DNA of 64,000 bases from Flammulina velutipes (GCA_011800155.1 CM022369.1:1116001-1180000), one strand, 5' to 3'; counted from the stretch's first letter, positions 1 to 12,756 are shown. The notes: generated from the sequence alone by a model not told the origin. Made by a program: numbers and translations.

Positions 1-19
1 TGCCTTCATCACAAGCTCC

Positions 20-1599
20 ATGTTTTCTCAGCGCCAAGTCGAGCTGCTCAAAACTACGTCGAATATTTCTCAGCGGCTCAAAAATAGGCGTGCTAGCGCT
101 GCAACTACCGCTCCCCCAGCGCCCCCGACATCTGTTTCCATTCAACTAGACCTACCTCTGCCTGAATCTTTGCTAGAAGAACTTCAGAACCAAACAATAC
201 CTCTCAGCCTTCGCCATACCCTCTCTACAGCGGTTGACAGTTTGAAAGATCGCTTTGTTGAGACTTTTTGCCAAGCACCGCTGCGCACGGTGTCTCTTAG
301 GGACAGTCTCAAGGCGCAGTTTTCGGCCACCATTATGCCAGACTTACTGTCGCGTTATGATTCTGCCAAATCCGAACTATTGTCCTCTGCGACGAGTATT
401 GACCAGGACCATCGTATTCGTTTTAGAAACGTGAGTGTTGTTTCTATTGTCGACCATGTCTTCTTACCTTGAAAAACAGGAATTCATCCCCCTATTCCTC
501 ATCTACTTTGAGTGGAATCCGTATCCTTCAGCTCTAGACCAAAAGCTTCTTGCTCAAAAATCTCAGATGACGATGCGTCAGGTGGAAGTTTGGGTACGCC
601 TCCACCAATTCCAAGACCAACCTTAATCTGACCACGTATCTAGTTCCAGAACCAAAGATCCAAACGTCGAGATGATCCCACCATCAAAGACAAGAAGACT
701 CGCAAGCGGATGGCAATCCCTCCTTGGCTGACTGACACCATCGAGAAATTCATACCTCCAAATGAATTGACCAGGAGTGCTCGTAGTACCCCAGAGGTAG
801 TCGTGGAGGACGAAAAGGTCGCTTACAAGCGTTCGGAGGCAGATAAAGGATTCAAGGTACTGCTCTACTAGCTCCTCTCATGTGGAATAGGAATCTAATC
901 TCCTCGTAGTCTTTGGTTGCACGACGATATGATCTCAGTCCTTGTCATGGGGATCTATTCCAACCTCGCTTTCCGGAAGCAAGTAGTGCGCTAATGCCTT
1001 ATCGTCCGATACCTCCTACCGCGACATCTTTCACTTTCCCTCCACCCGTATGGGAACGAAGACCCGCCGCCTCTCTTCCCTCGCACCTATCATCGCATGA
1101 TATTGAACAAGTTCTCGAAAAGTTCAATTCATTGTCATTACACAGTGACATTGACAAAATCTTGGACGAGCCCACACCTCCCGCGGCCACATGCGCGTTC
1201 ACTGTCTTCACCGTAGATGCGTGCCAAAAACGTCGATTAACTCGACCGTCGAGGTCGTCGATCAAACATGCCATTACTGGACTATTCCGCAGACCGCCTT
1301 CATCGCCACTTTATATTGTGGACCTACCCTTTCGGTCGTCGACGCAATCATCCTTTCCTTCGCTGTCCCGTACCTCGTCATGGTCCAGCATATCATCAGG
1401 AGATTCGGATGTGTGTCCTCCAACTCCGCACATCGTCGCATCGGATATGGCTACAATTGGCGAGAGGGAAGATGATTCAGAAAACCTCTTTGGCGGAAGT
1501 CGACTCGTAACGTCTGAGCCGACGTCGATACCCTACGCATTGCCCGGCTTCACGTACGCAGATCCTACGTCGAAGACCTCAGTTGTAACTCGAAGATGA
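20..1599 (+). CDS. HD2: Mating-type homeodomain transcription factor, HD2 class
   Basis: Half of the heterodimeric HD1/HD2 regulator that controls dikaryon development in basidiomycetes; acts in the nucleus. Four exons (20-430, 480-593, 644-856, 910-1599) splice in phase to about 475 residues. The homeodomain lies near residues 130-190 and its third helix, made across the second intron, reads VEVWFQNQRSKRRDD, a canonical (non-TALE) WFxNxR helix; this makes it HD2 rather than the atypical HD1. Introns inside the homeodomain are usual for this family. A basic stretch (KDKKTRKRM) after the helix is a likely nuclear localisation signal; the C-terminal half is Ser/Pro-rich, as is common. It runs toward MIP and ends about 200 bp from the MIP stop. 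Only 19 bp upstream are visible, so the expected divergent HD1 partner is outside the window. Class assignment is firm; mating specificity cannot be read. Confidence 0.93.
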
Positions 1600-1800
1600 C
1601 GACGTGCATCGACGCTACGTGCATCCTCTTTAGTTGTTATTTATTCATATTTAATCCCCTATTATCCACTTCGTGGTGTACCGTATTGTCCTGTCTACTA
1701 GTCTTTCACACGTCGAAAGTTTCTGAACTGTTCAGCATATTAATGTATGCACAGCCGTAGTGCTGCTTTTCATTGATGATGCAGATACAAAGATAAGCAC

Positions 1801-4286
1801 TCAATGAAGGCCGGATAAACCCATCTCATCCTCTATCCTCCACTGTCCAACCTCCCTCATCGCATCTGCATCCCCATTCTCCAGCTCAGGCTTCGCTAAT
1901 ATAGTCGAAACCATCTTCCACGGATCTTTCCCTCCACCATATTTCAGCACCTCATCCTTAAATTTCTCCCCTTGGCCCCGATTCAGAGGGTCTTTGGCGA
2001 AGACATGACTCCATACCCTCGAAGCGATCGCACGATCAAACAAGTACGAATAGTACGTTGCGCCATATCCGTAGAGGTGCCCGAACTGCGTCTGGTACGA
2101 TGTTCCTTCCACGTACGGGATTAGTCCGCGAGTATTAACCAGATTCGCATATTCTTTGGTCGAGTCGAAGTTCGGCGAAATGGCGATCGAAGAGTGATAC
2201 CGCTGGTCTACAGCTGAGAGGAGGATCTGGTTATACGTGTCGATGGCGTGGCATGGGTCCTGGGCATTGTTCGCACCCTGGCTGACTGTGCTAGTCGAGT
2301 TGATATTAAAGAGGCAAAGCACGTCGGGAGACGTTAGGAAGTGCTCCATAAGCAGAGACGGAAGTTCCACGAAGTCGGTAGCGCAGCGAGTACCGGCTAC
2401 ATTGTGGTACTCTGTTCGCCCAAGCATGGCTGATAGAACCCATTAGCTAGTAAAAAGATGGACACGAGGTAACTCACAATGCATCGCATGGCCCATTTCA
2501 TGGAACAAAGTATTTACCTCATGCCACTCTAGACATGTAGCACCGTCTGACGAATTTGGACGTCTGAACTCGCAGATCAGCACCACCAAGGGAAGCTGGT
2601 ATACCCCAGGCTGTCCAGGAAGCCGATGCTTCTTTGCTGCCTCGAATTCGACAGACTGTCGAACATCTTGACTGTTCACAACGAGCCCGGACAGCTCATT
2701 ATCAGCCTCTGCATCGTCGTCATCCGTTCGTCTTGAACATCGGACAGTATAGTGAGCCGCGCCACTTCCTTTTCCTCGCCTTGCGAATAGGTCGGCGTAC
2801 ACCCAGCCTATGATCCCCTTCTCTTCGTCTACGACTTCTAACTTGTGCACGTCGGGATGCCATACTTCTCCTGGCGATGTTTCGGCAGGACGGAAGGTTA
2901 TTCCGTACAAATGTCGGAACAAACGAGATAGACCCATGAACACTGTTCCCACCGTCATGGGAGGTAAAGGAATCGGTGGAGATGGAGGTTCAGGCGGACA
3001 GTAAAAGTCGCGGTCCCAAGCTTGTATTGTTGGATGGGGTGGCGTTTTGAGATGAGCTTGTTTCCGCTGACTGAGGGCGCCTATGGCACTGCGGGCGTAT
3101 GGTCGAGTGTAATCCATAAGTGCGTTTAAGAAGTGCGATACATTCTCTTAAACCGGGCGTAAGAGTGAGCAACGAGTCCACTTAAAAAACGCACCAGGAG
3201 ATTTAGACATCTTGTTATCCAAAACCAGATGTCCATAGCTCTCTCGGCCGACCAGGCGAGCGACCTCCGCGCGTCTATGGAGCATAGCTTCTAAGACCTC
3301 AATTTGCTCCGGCGTGCTGGAGTTCGACGCCATGTAAACGCGTCTTCTTGCCTCTTCTGCCGGCGCGGAGTGCATTATCATTTGTGCTTGAAGAGATCCA
3401 GGATAAACCAATAAATCCCGCTGGGTGAATCGAGCTTGTAGTTTGAGGCGTACGCCCATCCCTTGGTCTTTGAGTCCAGACAATTCCGAAGGTTTGATAG
3501 AGGCAGGTGGTCGTGGGGCATTTACGTCCGCAAGGAATTGTCGGCCGAGCACCAGGATGTCTGTAGATAATGAGACGAACTTTTTACGTTGTTCTGGACG
3601 AAGATTGATAGCCGAGTGCTCAAAGTCATGCCAGAAGATGAGCGCAGTCGTGTGAGCTTCTGGTGACAACGACTTGACGATTTCGGGATCAGCCAAAACA
3701 GCACCTAGTACCTGGACACATTCAAAGCCTGAGCATTCAGCGTTCTCGCGCAACTATCTCCACGCACTTCGTATAATCCGACATGAGTATTCAGTACATT
3801 CATGAACTCGCATAAAGTCTCGTAGGCAGTGTTCGCAGCTTCCACCCAAGCCCGATCCGGATGCGAATTACGCACCGTCTCTGCGAGATCTATGACACCG
3901 CAAAGCAAGTCGCTCAGCCGGTCGAGGTTCTTTACCACCTTGAACATCTCGTCCCTCGATGCGCGGCTGTTAAGTATGCGGTTCGTGAGCATCTGCGCGC
4001 GAACATAGGTGGCATTGGCGAGCGATATAAGACCTCGGGGGTGGGCCAGTGAGGTATGCCCAAAAAGCCCTGTTCGCGAGGAATAATTCCCACTCGGAGT
4101 ATATCGAGGATGGTCGAAGAGAGCTACGAGCGACCTGTCGTCTGCAGATGCAGGTATTGTGGGCCGAGTCTCCGTCGAAAACCTGCGAGAGCCCCGGTGA
4201 AAGGAATCCTTTTCGAATAGACAGCCACGAAATCGAAACGGCGCGGAAGGCTTTGGCAAGACATTCCGAGAAACTCTTGCGATCAT
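1801..4286 (-). CDS. MIP: Mitochondrial intermediate peptidase (M3 metallopeptidase)
   Basis: Matrix zinc peptidase that removes an N-terminal octapeptide from some imported mitochondrial proteins after the main processing peptidase has cut. Four exons on the minus strand (4286-3768, 3711-3195, 3146-2478, 2429-1801) join in phase to 777 residues, the usual length. The zinc motif is FHEMGHAMH, followed after an intron by [20 protein letters not shown], which is diagnostic of the family. I chose the Met at 4286 over the longer open frame because it starts [11 protein letters not shown], an Arg-rich, acid-free presequence. Its position next to HD2 is the conserved landmark of the HD mating-type locus; it is convergent with HD2. 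Confidence 0.95.
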
Positions 4287-5638
4287 GAAGGTAGGAGACA
4301 AGGTGATGTACGACTCGACTGATGTGCGCCCATGGGCCCAACATAGACCACAAGAAATTCTGGCCTTCCACGTGGAAATGATGCTCAATCAGACCCTGAC
4401 TTTTACCTAAATTGGCCGCCTCCCATTCGTGGATTTTGCGCAGTTTACATGCGGCTGTCCTCTTCTACTTGTGTTCGTATCCGATATTTATCCCAGTGAA
4501 GACCTCTGCTTAATGCAGCACGAGCGCAAGTCGCGTGTGATAGTTCATGCAAATCACGGCGGCAAATCAATTCTAAATCCATCGATATCCACCAATTTCA
4601 AGTCGCTTTGACAGGAGTAGAATATCCCACGCTTTCAGAATGCTGTCGGGTTTGTTAAATCATTATACTTAACGTCGTAGTAGTTGAGAAGGGAAAGAGT
4701 ACTTGAACCTTCTTGCGCCACATAACTCTTACTGACAAACTCTTTTTATTGAGCAGCCACCTCCGTCGTTTGTTTCGTCATACGTATTACTTCTCAATAA
4801 ATTTCGAGTATTGTAGGCAGTATCACAATGTCCTTTGAATTATAATGGCATTGACGATCCACACAGTATGTCATTCTGGAAGCACTCTTGCCATCTTTGG
4901 CTGCCTGGCGGTCTCCGTGAGCGCCCAAATTTGGATCGATTTGCTGGGGTAATTGACCTACCCTGGTACCCCCCAAAAAACTTGCTTGCGCCACGGTCTA
5001 GAAGACGAAGCCACTGTGAGCATAGCTCAAGCCTTCGAGGTCAGCGTGGAAATTTAGTGGCCATGCAATGCATAATGCTGAGTTTTCCTCCCCACATCGA
5101 GGGGCAATTTTATGCTAGCTGGTCATTAGTAAAGTACTTGAAGAAGCTTGGCCTTGGTGTATCTTATGTAGAGTACCGGGGGCACGCGTTTCGACATCCC
5201 AAACACACTCTATAACATCTGATAGTCCTATTCATGGTCATGTGTTTCCTCATCGACGTTGTGGGCCCCAATGTTCCCAATACTTCGTAAAGCAAGAGGA
5301 AGCAGAGCAAATCTCGACACAATGTGCTCTGACTGACATTCCACATGTCAATAAAGCTATATTCGACTGACATATATTCCAGCGCGTATAAATATTGTTT
5401 TGCATACATCATTTTAAAAGTACGCCACACTGTTGTTGCATGAGATTTCAAAGCGGTATGTACAAGTCCATACACAGCGATGCGAATATATAGCGATGGT
5501 AAGTATACCTGAAGTATGCGCTTCGGCAAATGGCTGATATACTAATATGATGACGATGCAGATAGTACAATAGATAGCGTGTAAAAAGGAGTAGCGGAGA
5601 GCGCAGATAGTAGAAGATGAATCACCCGAAGCAAAAGG
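4287..5638. other. Intergenic gap of about 1.35 kb
   Basis: Lies between the MIP start and the 3' end of the DDT/WHIM-like gene. The only longish open frame (4835-5215, 126 codons) has no recognisable motif, no intron logic and poor composition, so I do not call a gene. It must hold the MIP promoter. No repeat or RNA gene was recognised. Confidence 0.5.
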
Positions 5639-7762
5639 CTATATGCTTTGCTCCATCTTGACGTTACCATCTTCTTCCTTGCATGACTGTGTCGAGATGC
5701 TCTCGTATCCATTAACCTTCGGTAGGTTCCCATTCCCAACACCCGCATTCATGTCCATCAAGGACTCCTTCTCAGTATTTACTGGAACCGAACCAACCGC
5801 GGGCTCGACAGCATAAACCCAAAACTTGGACTTCTTCTTCCCCGGTATTTCCGCGACAGCAACCTCTGTCGGTTTCAGTGCAGCAGCACCCGACGTCTTC
5901 AAAAGCAACCCCTTCTTTGAGCTTTGCCCGTTTTCTGGGATGCTGGAGGGGCCGGCATCACCGGACGTCATACTCGTATTGCTTTCCACAGTTCGTGCGC
6001 GTTTTGCTGGGCGTTCAGGCAAGGGCGCTACGTCAGCGTTGCCAAACCTTGTGGATCGTCGCGGTTCGTCACGAAGTCCTGCCCAGGGGTCATCCTCTGA
6101 GGATGATGCTCGTTTGCCGTTAGCGTTACGAGCAGACGTGCGCGTTGAACGTCGCCTATCGTCAAGGACTACGCCTCCTCTGCGCGCTTTCGCAGGGCGC
6201 CCGTCAGAATCCTCAGCGTCGTTGATGAATTCCTCATCCTCGTCATCGTATCCTTGCCCATTCTGAGCAGTGTAATCATCCCCATCATCCTGTAACAACG
6301 GCGTCAAATTTTTTTGAATGGGACATGAAATTAACACCCTTACATTGTTCCCATCGTCACTTTCCGCCTCTGGCACATCGCGGTAATCAGGCTTCTTTGC
6401 TTGCCTTCGTGTTCGAGTTTCTCGCAACTCTGCTTGGGCAAAGAGTTGCAATTTTTGCTCGGCCTTACGTCGCACTTTCTCCTTTCGCTGTGATGATAAA
6501 AATCAGAAACCGGTCAAAATGCAAGAGAGAAGTGTAAGGAAAACAAAGCCACACCCCAGTGAACGAATAGGAAACAAACTTACCGCTGTTTCGGCATCTA
6601 TGACTGGTACACGTTCTTCTAGTGCTTTGATCAGACTGACGAGTTGATTCTCCGGCTTTTTGGATTTGGAGGGACGAGACGATGATTCCGGCAAGTTGGG
6701 TGCGTCGCGTTTCAGCCTTTCAAGGAGAGCCATATACTCTTCGCGCGTTGACGTCTCTGTCGCAAACGTGGCCGTCGTCTTCCAGGGATTCGATGAGACG
6801 TAGACGCGCGGAGAAGCTACATAATCAAGATATTAGCTATTCATGAAGATGAAATCAAGGCGGCAAGCAAAAATAAGCCAGACAGAGCATGTCAGCATGC
6901 AAATACACGCAAATACTCGTCTTGAGGTTGTATTTGGGGGAAACGCACGGACCATCTGCTACCCAATAACGCTTCCGTGAGGCGTCTTGGCCGATAGGAA
7001 CGACCAAAAGATCATCTTGTGAGACGATATCGTTGACGTGGGACTCCTTTTTCTTGCTTTTTGTCGGTGCCACGCCCCATGCGCGATCAATTTTACCCTT
7101 TATGTCTGCACTATGACAGAGTTGCAGTTCCACAAGTTGGCGCAGTATTTTGAGCTGTTGGGACGCGAGGAAGACACACCGATCAAGATGTGGCCAATGC
7201 GGGGTTTATATGGCACGTACTTTCAAGTCCCACTCGAGCTCAAAAAAGCTGCCCTTGTGGTCATGAAGAGGATCCACGTTAACCTGGAGAGAGTCGTCCC
7301 AAAACACGCTTCGTTCTGCTGTTCTGAAGTAATCGGCGAGGATGCTAGACACGGTGGAGGATATTTGATCTATGCTGGCGTGATACGCGTCCAATAAGTT
7401 TTGTTGCAACGTTGCGGAAACGTGCAGGTAGAGACGCTCACCCCAAGTTACGCGTGAGGGGTCTGAGGTTGAGGATGAATGTCTTGAGAATTGGCATGAG
7501 AACAGGATTAGCTTCGGCTGTCATGAGTGAGGCTTCTAGGCTGGAGAGGAGAAACCGAGCGAAAGAATGATAAGTAGGACGGATATGTGCGAAGCTTGAG
7601 GACGCACTCCATGGGGCTCTCGAGACCGTCGACCTTTGTACACAGGTTTGTAAATTTGCAGATGAATGCATAGACAAAGAGAGATTCCCAGCGACCAGAC
7701 GGATGAATAGCATCAGAAGGCGGACATATATGCGCTCTGGGTTCTGAGCGTTTTGAAGCCAT
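5639..7762 (-). CDS. Chromatin-associated DDT/WHIM-like protein
   Basis: Seven exons on the minus strand (7762-7608, 7540-7442, 7374-7221, 7154-6953, 6816-6584, 6487-6344, 6289-5639) splice in phase to about 545 residues. The N-terminal 150 residues are helical and resemble a DDT domain (RWESLFVYAFICKF ... LKILRQLVELQLCHS). This is followed by a positively charged spacer and the motif PIGQDASRKRYWVAD/ASPRVYVSSNPWK, which resembles the 'LGxDRxGRxYW' signature of WHIM/RSF1-type remodelling cofactors. The C-terminal half is acidic and basic low complexity with repeated R-R-S-T-R motifs, typical of nucleosome-binding tails. A chromatin-remodelling accessory role is inferred from these family-like motifs; the exact orthologue is not recognised. 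The last intron is 54 nt and in frame, so an unspliced form would also translate. Confidence 0.7.
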
Positions 7763-7980
7763 TGTGGCTGCAAAGTGCGGCGGCGGTGGTGGTTGGAGTA
7801 AAAGGAGCACTCGAAAGTTGCACTGATCGTGTCACCCCTTGTCACAACTCGCGGCTTATATTATGGCATTTTACAGTACAAAACGAGAACAAAAGGCCGC
7901 GCTTCCGCCAGCGAACAAGATAGATATAGACAAATAGATCCAACATGCTTAAGGACCAGGAACCATGCACACAAGCTGTG

Positions 7981-8522
7981 TTATCCGGGACCAACCTGGA
8001 TGGTTGCATTGTCAGGAGGGATTGCAGAATGGCAAGGGAACATACTTTGGGAATATCGTGGTGTTCGCTGAGTGTCTCGAGATGCGCATTGAACTCGCTG
8101 ACCCGGTCCTTGTGGGTTTTGCCTGCAAGCTTGGCCACACGCTTGGCAAGCTGTCCATGCTTCAGAAAAATACGACCAGGTAAACAGAGTAGGGGACGTA
8201 CTCGCTCTCGTTGTACTTCTTCGAATCTCCGCTCAGCTTCCGTCTTTCGAGATGAGGTAGATGCAGCGTTGCTATCACTTCCGTTCCCGCTACCGGTGCC
8301 AGCTTCATCCTGTAGCAATAGTTCTCTCACCCTTTCGCGTTCTCGAGCTCGATCTACATCGGACTTGGACGGCTCTGTCTTGGATTTCTTCTTCTTCCTG
8401 ACATATGTTAGAGCAAATATGGGACTGACTGGGTAGGACACATACTTTTTGACAACGCCACCATCAACGACCGCACCCTTGAGCTTCAGAGAGCCTCCGG
8501 GACGAATGTTGTAATCCGACAT
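7981..8522 (-). CDS. FAM32A-family protein
   Basis: Four exons (8522-8446, 8397-8202, 8150-8046, 7995-7981) give a 130-residue protein. It begins MSDYNIRPGGSLKLKG and ends HDIPKVGPG, both diagnostic ends of the FAM32A family, and has the Lys run after VVK and the KTHKDRVSEFN segment. The last exon encodes only VGPG plus the stop. Animal FAM32A is a nuclear protein found in the catalytic (C*/P) spliceosome near the 3' splice site; the same role here is inferred. The start codon is 78 bp from the divergent RING gene, so the two must share a promoter. Confidence 0.9.
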
Positions 8523-8600
8523 GACGGTTCTGGTGAACAGTTGTTACAACCAAATCTGGACGATTATAGATACCACGTGGTTCTCTTTCTCTCTGTTACC

Positions 8601-9554
8601 ATGACCAGGTCAATGCCATCGACGTCCAAACACACTCTAGACGACGACGACGACTGCCCGATATGCCTACACCCTTGCTCAGAGGTCGCCATTGTGCCGA
8701 CTTGCTCCCATCGATTCTGTTTTGACTGCATCAACATCTGGACTGGTATGTACGCCCCACATCTGTTGAATCTGAAATGGTTGTTAAGAACTATGTAGAG
8801 CAATCACGCAGGTGCCCTCTCTGCAACCAAGAAATGAGTGATTATCTGCTCCGCGGTCCGGCAAAGAAGCGACATGTTCTATCCCGAGCGCCTGGTTTAC
8901 TCCCTTTGCGTCGCATTACACCAAGAACGAGAAATGCAAGACGATTGAGAATTAACAGGTCATGGGGCCCGCGCAATGAAGCCGTTTCGGAGCAAGATAG
9001 GGCCAACTTTTCAATAGAGAAGCGCCGCAAAATATACGCAGAAGGAAGATATGCGACGGTACGTTCCAGTATCTCGGCCTTACAGAAACTTCAATGACGA
9101 TTCGATGTAGCGTGTTGTTTCTACAATCAGTCGTCCGTATGCTTCGCCAGATCAATTTGCAGAGCTCCCTGAACTGGTCGCCCGAACATCTGCCTTTGTC
9201 AACCGAGAGTTACAAGTGTGGCCCCATCTTGATGCAGAGGTTTGGACTCAACATATCTTTTGAATAACCTAAGTGGCTAAAGGGTTCATCAGTGGCTGAC
9301 AACTTTCATCATATCTTTTATGAAGTCCATAGACATACGTTCTGAGCGTTCTATCGAATCTCTTGCTGGTTTCCTCGACGACAACGGTGATACTAAAATT
9401 GCTCGGCATTTTGCCCATGGTACGCGAACGTGGGACAATTTTTGTTGGACTTACTGATACTCGTTCAACAGAAGTCTACACATACGTATGCTCGCCGTTC
9501 CAAAATTTATTCATGTACGACATGGCGGTTCGGTATGATCCTCGCAAAATATGA
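8601..9554 (+). CDS. RING-finger protein, probable E3 ubiquitin ligase (Topors-like)
   Basis: Five exons (8601-8745, 8799-9058, 9111-9239, 9293-9419, 9472-9554) splice to about 247 residues. An N-terminal C3HC4 RING is complete: CPIC, then TCSH, RFC, FDC and, after the first intron, CPLC. The downstream region has the pattern found in fungal Topors/ICP0-like RING proteins: a basic linker, SRPYASPDQF, then an aromatic segment ending HEVYTYVCSPFQNLFMYD. The predicted activity is RING E3 transfer of ubiquitin from an E2; substrate unknown. The 3' end is uncertain: family members often end in an Arg-rich tail, and such a tail is open in another frame just after the stop (about 9575-9610), so one more intron may exist. 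Confidence 0.8.
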
Positions 9555-9673
9555 TATCTACCTTATTGAAGAGATTATGGCGTCTGCGAAGGAAATTCTC
9601 TGAAAGTTTTGTCCCTACGCAAGTATGTTCAAATCACTAGTAATAATGCATGGTGGCTAATTGCTAAATAGAT

Positions 9674-10516
9674 TCACAATCCCAATATCTTCCGGATTCT
9701 GGTCGTTGTCGTTGTGCTCACCACGAGCTGCCCACCTCGGAAGTCCATCCTATCCACGTCCACGACCATCCTGCCCTTCCTCAAATCGGAGACCGTCGTC
9801 CCGGGCTCTAGCTCAGACTTCGCCTCTACCAATCTTGGCTCGCATTCCTGCAGGTGCCACATCTGCGTAAGGCACCCTTGAGACTTTTGCTTCGTCAAAC
9901 AGACCTACCCCCTCGTTAGAAGCTGGCTCGTGCCACGATTAATTCTGCGTACCTGTGCGAGTTCGCCTGCATCTAACGTGAAAACGTATTCCGTATCGGG
10001 CCACCGAATACTGCGCCAAAATCAATCTCTACACCCTCCCGCTATTCACTAAACCTACCGATATACTCCGGCGCTGTGTACATCCACGCTGCGTATGTCC
10101 CAGCTCACGGGGAACATAGACCCGACAATCTCTTTCTTGTCGTTCTTCATGTCAACCGACAGATATGCACCGTTGTACATGTTGCGAATTGCATATCCAG
10201 CTCCCAGCGCAGTTATTTCCCACTGCGAATCCGGGACAGATCAGCTTGTCGAGAAAAATGAGGCCCCGAGCTAGGTCTTACCCTCTGGTTGTCGCCGTCG
10301 TGCCTCTTGAATCCTGCAAACTGCATTACAGCCAGCGAACACTTCGTATGGACCAGGGAACGTACCTATGACGGAGCGATGATTCTGTCCAGAGAGGTCA
10401 GCACACAGACCTCCGCTGGCGCACTCGACAAGGTACACTCCTGGGTATGCGTCTTGCATGGACGTTGAGGCTGTAGCGAATGAGTCGACCGAGGTAGTGG
10501 GGGTTATCTGCAACAT
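9674..10516 (-). CDS. Ricin-B-like (beta-trefoil) lectin-fold protein
   Basis: Five exons (10516-10366, 10313-10282, 10222-10059, 10010-9953, 9862-9674) give about 197 residues. Visible motifs are PGVYLVECASGGLCADLSGQ, then GFKRHDGDNQRWEITALG, AIRNMYNGAYLSVD and GVYRIRWPDTEYVFTLDAG. The recurring 'Y-x-I-x-N ... DLSG ... DNQxW' pattern is that of basidiomycete single-domain ricin-B-type sugar-binding proteins. No signal peptide is seen, so it may be cytosolic, as many fungal fruit-body lectins are. Sugar specificity cannot be read, and there is no enzymatic toxin domain. A Met at 10459 is an alternative start that would give a more typical N-terminus. The last intron is the least certain. Confidence 0.72.
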
Positions 10517-10706
10517 GCGGTTGGAGTGAATGTGCAGTGTCTTTGCCTTTTCAAGTCAACATAAATGATGACGGAGTGCGTGGTGGCATGCGCATTGCAA
10601 TGCACGTTGTGTAGTCGTGGAATGTGATACAGGATCATGGGGTGCTATTAACGACAGCACTACGTACACGAGGTTATAGTAATACACGATCTGTTACATC
10701 CATAAT

Positions 10707-12756
10707 TCATGACTCTAACATATCGCCAGTAAGCGCAGCATCCAGCATTTCCGATATCCAACACATCAATGGCTCATCGCGTATTTGTACTCTCTCCATC
10801 AACTTCCGGACGCCCACGAACGCTTTCCTACCCTTCCGAGATCCCTCTTTCTCTCGTTCTTTGACCTCCGCCGTCTCGATGGCCGGGTCTTCTGACTCGT
10901 CAGGCTCCTCCACGACGCCAGGGAACCCAAAGTGTTCTTCATCTGCGCGAGGCGCCTCCTCTGTAGTAGTAAAGGCGTTCCGGAACAAAATACGAATGCA
11001 CAGCAGTGCAGTCAGAGATACCGTAGTGGGTTCGGTGACTGGTATCGGATAGGTCACGGTCGTATTTCGTGGTGGAGGTGGCAAACGAACAGTGGGAGAA
11101 GTGGTAGGGTATCCCAACGCAGATCCTTTCGACACAGTGATAGTATCACTTTGAGATGGATCTCGCTCCGGGAGGTTTTTTCGCGAAAGATGCGTCAAAA
11201 CATGTGCTCGAAGGTTAACTTTCGACATGGCGCTCCGAGAACATGTTGCCCAGAGGCATGGCGATTCTGGTGCGTCCACTCCTGTGATATGCTCTAGGAC
11301 GTGCTCGAAGAGTTCGGTTATGGATGGGAAGACGGCTGCTGGACACTGTCCTTTATCCCATCGACATTTCAATCTCTCTGCTGCGAGCGTATCCACTCGT
11401 CTCGCCACGCCGCGGACGATGAAGCGCTGAACAGGATCCTGGAGTACCATTGCCTGGGCCTCCGGGAACACAAGGTTGACGTTCTTGATCACTTCAGACG
11501 CAGGAAGATGTGGATATCGGTCTCCGTGAGGCGTGAAAACGTCTTTGTAGAATGTCCAAAAATCGACTTGAGTGAGTTCCCCGTCTGGTTTTGCTATAAA
11601 CATGATCTTCATCCTGTAATCAATGAGACGGGGACTTGAGAGAGACATATTGGACTCACCATTCATAACAGCGCTGAGGTTCCGGCATCGGTAGAAGTTT
11701 TTCAAACTCTTCTTGGGTCAAGTCGTGATCTTTAATGGTTACCAAAGCCAGAGAGGGTGTTGATCTCACGTCTCCGCTTATGTCAAGCGTGGCATTATCC
11801 TCTACCTGCTCTGAGATGAGCAGTGTGACTAGAAGGCGAAGGACTGCCGGCATGTCGGGATGCAGCATGAAGTACTTTGACATGACGTGGTGGGACAAGT
11901 GAACATAGAGATAGTTGACACACATGTCCACAAGATCCTTGTCTATGAAGAGAGGGAGATAACGGATGGATGCCGTTAGAGCTGGTGCGGTAGGTGACAG
12001 AAGGTGTGCATTTTGGGGATTGCCAAGTAGAAGGGAAAGAGCGCGCAAGGCAGAAATGATAGAGGGTCGGTTGGAGCATTCTGCAGCAATATGTTGGAGA
12101 GGTGTGTTGACCTGGGTGGCAAGTGTAGCCAATGCGTGTGTATCGTAGTGTGTCGCAACGGAATGGAGAAATTCCATGCAATGAAGTAGGAATTCGGTAT
12201 TTTCGTCCCGTTTCGCGTCAAGATTTTGGAGGGACTTGATCATGAGAGGCATTGAATGAGAATGACGAACGAGTTCCTGACAGTCGTGCTCGTTGAGGGC
12301 GCAATTACGAAGGATGAACATGGAAACGATGGCATGGCGTCGCTTCAAGTCTAAAGTCCGTGAGACCGCGAAAAGCGTGTTTTTTGAATTGAACTTTTTG
12401 TGTCCTTCCGTGTAATACCATTCAGGTGCTACGAAAAGGCCGTCGATGATTCCTGGAGTGCTTCGTAGAACGAACACTTCATTTGCACACAAACGCAAAA
12501 TCCTATCCAAGGCCCAGTCAACTTCATCGCTGATCTCGGATTGGAGAGAGAGCGCCATCCGGTTGCTGGGTACTGGCTCCGTGTACCAGCCTTTTTCAAC
12601 ATTCAGCCAGGTGCGAAATTTCAGAAAATCGGAACTAGACGAACGTTCATAGTCATCACGGACGTTCGGAGCCCTTGTGACATTGCTTTGATTCGTGTAA
12701 GTCGACCTATAGTAAGGTGTCGCTGTCGCAGCTCGACTTGTGCTGGCGAAGGACAT
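10707..12756 (-). CDS. RSC9: Chromatin-remodelling complex RSC subunit Rsc9
   Basis: Two exons (12756-11660 and 11613-10707) give 667 residues, joined at CYEW/MKIMFIAKPDGELTQVDFW. The N-terminal half is an alpha-helical repeat region with the QCYEW end typical of fungal Rsc9. The middle holds the RFX-like segment (DFWTFYKDVF ... ASEVIKNVNLVFPEAQAMV). Two C2H2-type fingers follow (CRWDKGQCPAAVFPSITELFEHVLEH and CLWATC...NLRAHVLTH). Rsc9, the ARID2 relative, is a DNA-binding subunit of the ATP-dependent RSC (PBAF-like) remodeller. Its start is 262 bp from the divergent ARMH3-type gene. Confidence 0.88.

Noticed and set aside
4835..5215. 126-codon plus-strand frame in the gap beside MIP
   Set aside because: No recognisable motif, poor composition and no intron logic; a chance frame.
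5826..6266. 146-codon plus-strand frame
   Set aside because: Antisense of the low-complexity tail of the DDT/WHIM-like gene.
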